A stretch of DNA of 64,000 nt from Amyloporia xantha (Eukaryota > Basidiomycota > Agaricomycetes > Polyporales > Adustoporiaceae). The position numbers and the translations under genes are program-made. The stretch lies in assembly GCA_036971615.1 (NCBI GenBank), contig JAYKKR010000042.1, forward strand, positions 186,001 to 250,000. The letters are read 5' to 3'. The stretch's first letter is position 1. The number at the start of each line of letters is the position of its first letter. This document shows, piece after piece, positions 55,115-64,000 of this stretch. The notes beneath the pieces were generated by a model. That model was given only the letters and a program-made list of their open reading frames with translations, searched no databases and was not told where the DNA came from.

Positions 55115-56785
55115 TCACTCATCATCATCGAATTGGATAGCGAAGCGAGAGTAAGGCTCGGCACCGGCTTTTGCCATCGTGTCCTCCGGTACGCAGAGGA
55201 ACTTGTGTTCCACTAGCTCGCCGTCTTCTTCCACTTCCACGATCTGCACTAAGTGTACTCTACAGCCGTGTAAGCCAGGAGAACTTTGGGACGGGCAAGT
55301 TGAGTCTGAAACGCACCTGTCATAAGAATCCTCGATGCCGAAGGTCTTGCATGCTTGCATGAGCACTTTTGATACGAGATGCCGCCCGCGTGTCTTGAAG
55401 AGCGACTGGTTCTCCTCCGCCCCTGTGCCGTCGTCGAACTCGATCGTCACTACAAAGCGGTCGTCAGATCTCTCGCTTCTGGGCTGCGAGGCAGCATCTG
55501 CGCTCATTTCGAGACGTATGTTAGTAACGCGTATCTACTACGTACGTCAATAGCGATGAAAAACCTACCTTGCGACTGCGAGTTAGAAGGTCCAGCCACT
55601 GGGGCGTGATCCTGCGAGTGATGCCCTTTCTTGATTTCGGGCTTCTCTTCCTTGACTTTGGCAGGCTCCTTGTCATGACGACCTAAGACAAGTCAGGATT
55701 GCTGTAAGTGCAACTGCAGCTACTAGAACAATCCGTAGGTGTAACGCACTGAGCTGTTGCTGGCTGCTTGGGTTTTCGCCATTGTTTTCCACTGACAGAG
55801 CCTTCACAGCTGACGACGGGAGAGAAGATTTGCGATCAGGCTTGGGCTCCAATTTGATTACTGGCATTATATCGGGCTCTTCCCGCACGAAAGACGCGTC
55901 CGCAGGTGCCTGGACGTCGTCGTGCTCGAATTCAGGTTCCGGTGACGGATCAGCAGATCGCTGTCTGCCCAAGCTTTCGCGATTCAGTGGTTGGTCTTGA
56001 GCCTGTTCATTATATTCAAGTTCTTCTTCGTCTTCCTCGTCGTCCTGGTCCTCGGCTTCCTGTTCGTCGTGGTTGTCCACAGCAGCTCGGTCACCATTGC
56101 TATCGTTGAGGACTGGGAGCATAATTTTGTCCTCAACCTCATTGACCTCATCATCGTCGTCGATGGTGGCCACGAATGAGGTCTCGTCAATGTCGTCGGC
56201 CACATTACGATTATTGAGGGAGGACGCTGATGAAGCCGGTGTCAAAGCTCCTACATGGGACAGCACTGCCTTTCCGGAGTTGCGTCGAGCAAATGCAGGC
56301 ACAATGCTAGCTCTCGACAAACGTTTATTCGACGCATAGGATAAGAAGTCAGCCGATGGGACTGCGCCCGCCTCGTGCACAACGACACGGGATGGTGTCG
56401 CAGGAGGTAAAAGGCTCTTCCTTCCGGCATGAGCGTATGGAGCTTTCTTGTTAGATACCTCCACCGCCACAGAAGTCAACAAAGGGCTGATACCCTTCCA
56501 AGCGTTACAGTGGATTTTGACTTTCTGGCCAGTACAGCCAGGTATATCGTGTGTCACGAAGTTCAGTTCTCCATTCAAACCAAACTCTCGCATGGCAATC
56601 TGCACCGCATCCTATAGCAATGTCCATGACAATCAGTCATAAGTGAGCTGCAATATTCAAACAATATGCCAACTTGCCTCGTATGTCTCTGGGAGAGGTA
56701 TCAAGACATGTTCCTCTCCGTGATGCAACACAATCAACTCTTGCGATGATTTACGATCTGAATCAGCTATAGACCTAAAGAGCAT
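55115..56785 (-). CDS. Hypothetical acidic protein
   Basis: ATG 56785: MLFRSIADSDRKSSQELIVLHHGEEHVLIPLPETYE. Intron 1 (56612-56677) has a GC donor (GAG/GCAAGT). Exon 2 continues DAVQIAMREFGLNGELNF, CNAWKGISPLLTSVAVEV, then a long Ser/Asp/Glu-rich middle with acidic runs (DDDDEVNEVEDK, EDEEELEYNEQ). Two more introns near 55520-55750 bracket RHDKEPAKVKEEKPEIKK, and one of 57 nt joins GIEDSYDR to VHLVQIVEVEEDGELVE. The N-terminal 60 residues (beta-turn-beta, then helix) and the C-terminal RFVVTIEFDDG ... RFAIQFDDDE look like small ubiquitin/PB1-like folds, which is inference only. Probably a single-copy host gene. It shares a 347-nt divergent upstream region with the PEF gene. Confidence 0.65.
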
Positions 56786-57132
56786 TTTTACGCGTCCTAG
56801 TTGCCTGAGACGCCTCTCAGAGCACGCAGTAGAGTTTTGAGAAAGTTGTGGCCAGCAGCAACCGCGCGCCTTGGACGTGGTCGCGTATGTCACGTGAGCA
56901 TCGCGGCGCGTCGCGATGCGCGTCTGTCCCCCTCTTGGGCTTGGCAAAATGCATCGATCCCTTGGCCCACAGATGAGGCGCTCCACTCTAGGCTGTGTCC
57001 AACAGTGTTGGATATCACAAGATATCCCAGTACGAGCTGCGGTTGCACGATATAAGTTACGGTGCAGCACCCATTAAGTCAGACCGTCTTTCTATCTCAC
57101 CCTCACACGCCGTCTTGACCGATTTTTGAGGC
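56786..57132. promoter_or_regulatory. Shared upstream region of the acidic-protein gene (-) and PEF gene (+)
   Basis: 347 nt between divergent start codons, CG-rich in the middle (GTCACGTGAGC near 56889 contains CACGTG, an E-box). No TATA box recognised. Confidence 0.45.
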
Positions 57133-58366
57133 ATGTCTTACGGAGCGGTGCGTTGATAGACTGTCTCAAGGAAATGTTTGGCTCATTCAAAGAACAACGT
57201 GTCTCTAGCCCGGTGGTGGATACGGAGGTTCATACGGGGGAGCTTCAGGTGGGAGCTATGGGGGAGGATATAGTGGCGATTATGGAGGATCCCCTGCCGG
57301 TGGTTATGGAGGATCTGGCTACGGAGGGTCTCCTGGAGGAGGCTATGGAGGGGGATATGGGGAGCCCGGTGGTTTTGCCCCATCCAGAGGACACACAGCA
57401 CCACCGCCCGGAGCCGATCCTCAGTGAGTCAATATCCTGGACGAGCACTGTCAGGCATCTGAGACAGGTTCTACGAGGAGAGTTAACAACCATTTGCAGA
57501 CTTTGGGGCTGGTTTATCGCAGTCGACACAGACCGCTCCGGCCAAATCAGTGTACATGAACTACGTGAGTCAACTGCTGGCTTTGATATGAAAACAGGGC
57601 TCAATATGGGACGTCTTTTAGAGAAAGCTCTTATGAATGGAGACTGGACACGTAAGTTGCAATTGTATTCTGTGCCGTCTCCTGCTAACGGCGGCTGCAG
57701 CATTCGACCTCGACACTGTAAGGATGTTGATGGCAATTTTTGTGCGTGATATTCACGGTTGTATTCACATCGATGCTGATGCCCAGTCTGAAGGATGTTG
57801 ATCGCAGTGGGGCAATTGGATACAATGAGGTTCAATCACTCCCATGTATAACACGAGCACTAGCACTGATTCCACGTTAGTTTGCAGGCGTTTGGAAGTA
57901 CATAAAGGTATACTCGCAGTGTTGTGATGGGGAAATGGTGCATGACCTGCTCTTCCAGGATTGGCAAAACGTATACAGGCACTTCGACCGTGACAGGTCG
58001 GGGACAATTGATGTCCGCGAGCTCCGTAATGCCTTAACACAATTCGGATACAACCTCACACCCCAGATACTCAATCTCTTAGAGCGTAAATACGGTGAGC
58101 ACCTTTACATGATCGCATTAGTTCTTTGTGTCTCATGACTAACCAACCTACCCTTCGGGGTAGACATTCATGAAGGCTCTGGCATAGGCGCGAGCGGCTC
58201 TATGGGCACAGGCGCACCTCCCGGGATCACGTTTGACCGCTTCGTGCGCGCTTGCGTTGTGGTGAAACAACTCACGGAGGCATTCCGGAGGCTGGACGCC
58301 AATAACGATGGGTGGATCCAGATAAACTACGAGCAGTTCATGAGCACGGTTCTCAGTGCGCCGTAA
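57133..58366 (+). CDS. Penta-EF-hand calcium-binding protein (peflin/ALG-2 type), 255 aa
   Basis: Nine exons (57133-57147, 57209-57423, 57500-57564, 57622-57651, 57701-57741, 57794-57829, 57881-57907, 57959-58094, 58164-58366) total 768 nt. The N-terminal 75 residues are Gly/Tyr-rich (GGGYGGSYGG), as in peflin. Then EF-hand loops: DTDRSGQISVHE, DVDRSGAIGYNE, DRDRSGTIDVRE and a degenerate DANNDGWIQINY. The hydrophobic WKYIKDWQNVYRHF between loops is the family signature. PEF proteins dimerise through EF5 and act as Ca2+-dependent adaptors (ER exit, membrane repair, ubiquitin-ligase adaptors in yeast Pef1 homologues). The tiny first exon (MSYGA) is chosen because it restores frame and matches the family start. 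Confidence 0.9.
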
Positions 58367-58843
58367 TGGGTGAGAGAAGAAGACTAGTTCGGGTTCGATT
58401 GGCAGATTCCTCGGTTGGATGTCCCGGGCTGTATTGGGATGGCGAGTGTGGGCATAGTACAACTGCGAAATGTATGGAATATGTACGTGGAACCCATATT
58501 TATCTGACATGTCAATGCGAGCAGACAGGCACCACAATCTGTTCAATGGGAATATCGGGCGGCTCTTTAAACTTTGTTACCACGAGAAGCGCGAGCGCTG
58601 CGAAGTAGCTGCACAACGCATGCTATAAATACTGAGAAGGCTTGGCAAAACTGCAGGAGAGAGCGTACACCCTTATCATGCAGCGGATCTTCTCAGTATC
58701 TCTAAGTCAAGCCTCGGCCGGCCGAACGAAGAGTAAGGAACAAGAGGGTTGGCTGCGCCAGTGTTGAACTTTGTGCCAGAACGCAGGGAGATGATAAGCC
58801 GGGACCTCTTCACCTTGAAGGGTCATTTCGCAGTGCTTCTGCT
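58367..58843. other. Intergenic, no supported gene
   Basis: 3' region of the PEF gene and 5' region of the next gene. A short inverse-repeat pair (TACTGAGAAGGCTTGGC / CTTCTCAGTATCTC) is visible near 58628-58702. No gene. Confidence 0.4.
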
Positions 58844-60169
58844 ATGGATCCCTGGCAGAACATCGTGCCCAGAGTCGAGCTGAGCGGTTCGCCGTACGAG
58901 GTTAGTAGGCCTTGTTCTCATTCATATCCCGATAGTGTCAATATACTAAGTTCAGTGTCGTGCCCATAGATCGGTCTAGCCCACGGCCGCCTCCTCGCCG
59001 CTCAAATCTTCAGCCAACTCACCATCTACCGCGGCATCTTCATCGATACGTGCAAACTCGAATGGGACCAGGTGCTCGACTTCGCGGCGCGGTTCCACGA
59101 CACGATCGAGCGCCTGGCGCCCGATCTGCTAGAGGAGATGCGCGGGATCGCTGACGGGGTCGGGCAATCGTCTGCCTACGGCGATAGGGATGCGGAGGTG
59201 GGGCTGCTGGACGTCGTCGCGCTCAACTGTAGGAGTGAGATTGCGCTGGGGCAGTGGGATGACGGGTGCACGGCCCTTGCTTGGAGGCTTCCGCCTGGGG
59301 CCGAGTCAGGGAAGGAGGGAAAGCATGTGCAGATATTGGCCCAGAACTGGGACTGGCGCACGAGTGTAGGAGGGAACTTGGTGATTGCATCGATCAAGCA
59401 AGAGGGGAAACCTACCATTTGGATGGTTATGGAGGTACGCGCGCAAACATGACCCATAATTGATATTCTGTATTTGAAATATCTGACTCCTGGAACTCTA
59501 CTGCGTTGAACTCTCTAGCCGGGCATCGTCGGTAAAATAGGCTTCAACTCCTGCTCTGTCGGCGTTTGTCTCAATGCCATCCGTGCGCGCCCAACGGACT
59601 TTACCCTTCTGCCCAGCCACCTTCTTCTCCGCATCGCGCTCGAATCTACGTCTGCTGCTGCAGCCATATCCACCATCGAGTCTCTTGGCGGTTCAGCGTC
59701 AAGCCAGCATGTGCTCATTGCAGATGCACACGGGGGGCGCGGGCTCGAGCTCTCCCCTCGCGGCCCGGCTTATGTTGATGCAGATGCGGACGGGATCATA
59801 GTGCATACAAACCACTTCCTGCTAAACAAGCTGGTGGACGAGCCGCCGTGGCTTGCGGGCTCGCCTTTGCGGTTGGAACGAGCACGTGGCCTTTGCCAGG
59901 AAATAATCGGCGACGCGAGACGGGACGATGTAGGACTTAGCGAGGTCGTGGGCGCGAACGTCCTACGCCGCCGCGTGTTTGGGGACACGGTGGGTGCGCC
60001 GCAGGCAATTTGCTGCAGCCCTGATTTGGCGAGAGGAGGCCTTGCAAGCATTGAGACGCTGTTCAATATCGTGATGAGGTTTGAGGAAGGGCGAGACCCT
60101 GTAGCAGAGGTGGTCTTTGGAAGGCTGGGTAGCGGGATGGAGAGCGACGTTTATGATATGCCGTGGTAG
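58844..60169 (+). CDS. Peptidase C45 / acyl-CoA:6-aminopenicillanate acyltransferase-like protein, 390 aa
   Basis: Three exons (58844-58900, 58970-59434, 59519-60169) give 1173 nt in frame. The start MDPWQNIVPRVELSGSPYEIGLAHGRLL fits the family N-terminus. The Ntn-hydrolase nucleophile is Cys at about 119 in DDGCTALAW, preceded by Gly, the usual self-cleavage point. ILAQNWDW and NSCSVGVCLNAI (after intron 2) are further C45/AAT blocks. IIVHTNHFL carries the family NH-F motif. Family members cleave themselves and hydrolyse or transfer acyl groups; the real substrate here is unknown and penicillin synthesis is not implied. No signal peptide or clear peroxisome signal. The C-terminus is VYDMPW. 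Normal length for the family. Confidence 0.88.
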
Positions 60170-60937
60170 GCTTTTACAAACGTCAGTGCGCAGACATTTG
60201 GATCTCGGGCGAATGCTTTATGATGGGCCAGGATGAGAATAATGCATCTCCTCAAAGTGGGGAAAGGAATTTTGGATGCGGAGTCCGCACGTTACCTTGT
60301 TCTTGACTGCGGTGATAAGCGTTGAATACTTGAAGTACGTGAATGCCATTCTGATACGGCAGCATAACGCGAAAAATGTGCCCCGAACCTCGAAGTAAAT
60401 AGGTCTACTTTTTATTAGGACATGTATATTGGAATGTCAAGATCACGATCGAAGGCCAAATGTGGCCAACAAACGAGAGCCTTGAGGACATTCGGTTTCT
60501 GTTCCGCCGAAAGTTAGATACCCTCTATAATACGTGCAACATTTATTTGCTTCATACTGTCTGCAATTATTGTCACAGTGCCTCATCATCGAGGTGCTCA
60601 TATAAAATTTTGCAGGTTCTATGGCGACAAGAGGTGTTACCTACCTTATATGGCAAATGACAGTATGAACGCGATAAGTCATGGCGCTCCCCAGCGCCCT
60701 TCCCTTCTTGATTCCAGCTTGACTTTAGCACACACCCTAACGCCCTCATACTCATACCCCTCCGCTCGCGGCTAATTTGTCTCAGATACTCTCGGGTAAA
60801 ACACGCGAGTGTGCACGTGGAGGGTTGTCTTCATTGCAGGCGCACGCCTTTCACGTGTATGAAACCAATTTGAAGAGCGTGAGCAGGTCGAGTAAGCACC
60901 CTTCTCTGCTTCTCAGCTATACACCCCGAGCTTAGAC
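60170..60937. other. Intergenic, no supported gene
   Basis: 3' region of the acyltransferase gene and leader of the RhoGEF gene. Pyrimidine-rich near 60895-60930 just before the ATG. Nothing else seen. Confidence 0.45.
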
Positions 60938-63900
60938 ATGTCACAGGATACCCTCCAGTCTTCAGCTTCAGGGACAGCAGCCTCTGCCGAAGATAGCGCA
61001 GGGCGGATGACCGAGAGTGGCGGATCCACGGAGCGCTTCGGTGACAGGTGCAGTGGAGGTCTCTCCCCTTTCACGGCTACGGAGATGGGTTCTCCTTCTG
61101 GAGAGGACACCTCTTTCGAGAATACCTCCTACACCGAGCCTCATTCCCGCCGCGTGGGCATAACAGGCCCTCCGACAAGCTTCAGGCTCTCAACTAGCAC
61201 AAGCGCGACCGAGACGTCTGAAAGTGCATCCTATTCCACTCCCCCCTCCTCGCCCAGTCTGTGCGCCTCCTCTCCACCGCGGCCACCCCGCTCTCCCCTT
61301 CGTCCTACCGCGCCAACGCGGCGTGCATCCGCCTCCCTGCTCAAGCAGGAGCATTCCGACCTTGCTCCGGACACTGAAGAAATGCCTTTGTCGCACTCGC
61401 GCAGTTTCGGCTCATTTTCTGGCCTGCTCTCCTCACAACCAGCGAGCATCAAGTCCAGCCGTTCTCTTCGTGCACCCACTCCTGACAAACCTCTGCCCAT
61501 CACACCCGATCCGTCCATCTCTGCCACATCTGTTCATGACGACGATCGTGATCGCGAACAAGAACCTGAACACGAACAGGATGAACACGAAGATGCAAAT
61601 TCTGCGAGCGTGTCTGTGTCTGCAGTTGTTCCCGCATCGTCCGTGCCCGTATCACTGTCTCTGTCTGGTTCAGTCTCGGACTCGTCGCTTCACCGACCGG
61701 CCATTTCGAAACGTATACACGCACTGGAAGAACTTCTGTCCAGTGAGCGTGCGTATGCATCTGATTTAGCTCTCATACGAGACATCCACATTCCGCTGGC
61801 GCTAGGTGAGCATACGGCGGCCGTGGCTCAATTAACTCAGTACTTAGGCATTATGCGATAGGCCAGCCTGCACCGTTCCAGACGGGCTCGTCGACGCCAT
61901 CTGGGTCTGGGTCATCGTCGCGTGCACAGTCGTCAGACCTGTCAACTGGAGCTGCAGCCTCTACCTCCACCCTCCACCCATGACCCGCGAAGACATCCGG
62001 ATCATCTTCAGCAATGTGGCCGATATTGCCGCGTTCTCGGACACGTTCACAGAGCAAATTGAAGAAGCGTTAGGCTCCGCGTTGGAAGGTGGGTCAGGCG
62101 AGGACCATGTCGGAGCGCTCTTTCTAGCGACGGTAGGTGGGTTTCTTTCCGGTGTGCGCAGGGTCTGACCATGTGTGCAGATTCCCACTCTGGAGCCGCT
62201 GTACCTCTCATATATCACCAAGCACGCGAACGCACTGGAACACCTGAGTAGCCTGCCGCAGACCCCCGCGCTTGCTGCATACCTCGCACAGTCACGCTCG
62301 CTTGCGTCCAGTCTGACACACGCGTGGGACCTGCCCTCACTCCTGATCAAGCCCGTGCAGCGGCTATTGAAGTATGCTCTCTTGCTGGGCGCAATTATTG
62401 AGGAGACGCCCGATGCGCATTCAGATAAGGCGAATCTCAAGCTGGCGCGCAAGAAGATGGAGGAGGTTGCGCGCGGCGTGAATGAGGGACGGCGGCGGCG
62501 GGAGGTCATTAAGGAGGTGTTGAACGGTCCCATGGCCAGTCCCCCGAGCAAGAGGAACAGCGATCCCAAACCAAAACCCAAAAAGAAGGGCTTGAATGTC
62601 GGTGTGTCTAAATCTGTGAGCTTGGGTCGCATGAAGAGCATCAGCGGGAAGATGGGCAAGCTGAAGGAGGGGTCGGAGGCGAACCAGGAGGCGGAGCAGG
62701 TCGTGAAGATGGGTGAGGAGGTGAGACGCTGTGAAACTTTCGCGCGCACGTTCGCGAAGGACGCCATGGAATGGTCGGATCTGGTGCGGGTGTCTATGGA
62801 GCACTTCCGGGTGTGGTCTCTGAGTTTCGGGCAAGTGATCGGTGTGACGAAGCCGGAGGAGTCGGAAGCTTTCGAGGCTTTCATGACCGTTGTCTCCAAG
62901 GAAATCCCGGATTTGTGCGCAGAGCTCGAGACTACCATCAAGTCCAAGGTCCTGAGTGATCTGACGAAATTAGTGGACTCGACCCTGGCACCCCTTCGCC
63001 TGCTCGAAGCGATGCAGACGCTTGAACCATTACATTTCGGTCTCCTCAACCTCAATGTTGCCAAGACCCGTCCCTCACCACAATTACTGGAAGCTTCGCA
63101 ATCCTACGTCGCTATTCGTGCACAGCTTGCGGCTGAACTCCCGCAGTACATCGTTCTACTCGACAAGGGTATCGGACTGTGTATCAGGAAGTTCATCGCG
63201 TCGCAGGCTGAATTTTGGGGCCGTGTGCGTGATCGCTGGTTGGTGTTATGGAATGCACTCAAAGTCGAGGGGGAGATGAATGCAGGCGCAGCAGAAACGG
63301 TCCGAGTCTGGTGGAGCCGCTTCGCAGACGTCGAGTCCAATGTTCTGGGACTCAATATCGTGCGACACCCCGAGAAGAGGCATCCTGCAGGACGACAGAT
63401 GTCCAACTTCCGGATGAAACTAGTCGACGACAGTTGGAGTGAGACAAGCTCAACTGTGATCGTGTCTTCAATCCTGACATCCATGGACCCTCTCAATGAG
63501 CCTCCAAGCTCGCCTTCGACATTGTCTTTGCAGACCCCAGTCAGTGCGAAGGCACGCAGCGTGCGCTCCATGGAAGTTGGGAAAACTCGGCCGCTTGAAC
63601 GCCATAATTCGAACGAAAGCCTGCGTTCAAAGAAGTCAGGCAAATCAACCAAGTCGACGAAGTCGACAGGACATGGCCCAAGCCATAGCATCAATAACAT
63701 TGATCCCGCAGAGATCGGCTATGGTTACAGTGCGGCGCTGGTGCATCTCGAGGCTGTACCGCAGAAGCCGATGTATTCCCGGACGAAGAGTATGCCCATA
63801 CCTTCCCCTCTGCCCTTGAAGAAATCGCGTTCACAGGGACGCATGCTCGACCAGTCAGAGATCATTCGCATGAGGGTCCCACCTCACGCCGCTTTGGAGA

Positions 63901-64000
63901 TTGCGCAGGAAAGACAGTACAGCCTAGATCTTGACCGGGGTAGACCGACACGGAAGCCATCATTCAAGCGGCGGTTGACCGAGACCCTTCTCCCCGGCAC
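60938..64000 (+). CDS. DH-BAR domain Rho guanine nucleotide exchange factor, 3' end outside window
   Basis: From ATG 60938 the first 260 residues are Ser/Pro-rich and disordered, then the DH domain begins with KRIHALEELLSSERAYASDL (CR1). An intron starts at 61806. TREDIRIIFSNVADI and LYLSYITKHANALE, an intron (about 62133-62180), then LPSLLIKPVQRLLKYALLLG (CR3) complete it. A basic linker (PKKKGLNVGVSKSVSLGRMKS) precedes a BAR-like helical domain (EEVRRCETFARTF ... LVDSTLAPLRLLEAMQTLEPLHFGLLNL ... WGRVRDRWLVLWNAL). The layout resembles fission yeast Gef1 and animal Tuba/DNMBP, activators of Cdc42 at curved membranes. At about 61976 the natural Ser/Gly-rich linker and the ATG-frame differ by one base (see findings). 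The tail has KKSGKSTKSTKS and no PH domain up to the window end. Confidence 0.85.

Noticed and set aside
58385..58420. tRNA-like GGTTCGATT box
   Set aside because: No cloverleaf can be formed around it. It is a chance match to a T-loop.
58148..58546. Minus-strand 132-codon frame over the last PEF exon
   Set aside because: Antisense shadow of the EF-hand coding exon and its 3' flank.
61961..63064. Minus-strand 367-codon frame over the RhoGEF
   Set aside because: Antisense to well-supported DH and BAR coding sequence. Composition (Arg/Ser/Phe-rich) is typical of a shadow.
1..64000. CRISPR arrays or prokaryotic operons
   Set aside because: No regular repeat-spacer pattern. Introns and transposon types are eukaryotic and fungal.

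Overview
The window looks like part of a chromosome from a mushroom-forming basidiomycete (Agaricomycetes, polypore-like). Evidence: introns of about 45-65 nt with GTRNGT...CTRAY...YAG signals, Plavaka and KDZ DNA transposons (the latter with a CxC2 cysteine cluster), a chromodomain Ty3/gypsy element, and fungal protein-kinase-like genes. No species can be named from sequence alone. Spliced models were assembled by eye, so exon edges may be off by a few bases.

Region 1 (1-10.6 kb) is transposon wreckage: the pol half and 3' LTR of a chromovirus, an intron-containing Gag-like gene that this LTR truncates, a perfect 54-nt palindrome, a C-rich tract containing pieces of an aspartyl-tRNA synthetase gene fused to a piece of an ABC transporter gene, and a 5'-truncated Plavaka transposase whose 3' terminus lies 7 nt before the next gene.

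Region 2 (10.6-25.5 kb) is the most interesting part. Three co-oriented minus-strand genes, here called A (683 aa when the insertion is removed), B (402 aa) and C (672 aa), face a decayed plus-strand copy of the B-C pair (10.6-14.9 kb). The paralogues share order, similar spacing and several intron positions. B and C splice into intact frames. A is broken only by a 2.03-kb non-autonomous Plavaka-type element with a 2-bp target duplication; removing it restores the frame. The four readable C-terminal or central regions carry SUMO-interaction-like hydrophobic/acidic motifs. A GGATAATCC-rich repeat lies between the two copies.

Region 3 (25.5-42.6 kb) holds degenerate tandem repeats, an AAGACCG-rich repeat block, a KDZ transposase pseudogene, a small Cys-rich protein gene, a tandem array whose unit looks like exon plus intron, the 5' LTR-gag half of a gypsy element on the minus strand, and a 2-kb CTCAT-rich satellite.

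Region 4 (42.6-54.9 kb) contains two unrelated hypothetical genes and a tandemly duplicated head-to-head module: a protein-kinase-like gene (+) and a small one-membrane-segment protein gene (-). Two copies are intact and a third is only fragments.

Region 5 (55.1-64 kb) is ordinary single-copy host sequence: a hypothetical acidic protein, a penta-EF-hand (peflin/ALG-2 type) protein, a C45 acyl-CoA:6-APA acyltransferase-like protein, and a DH-BAR Rho guanine nucleotide exchange factor running off the window.
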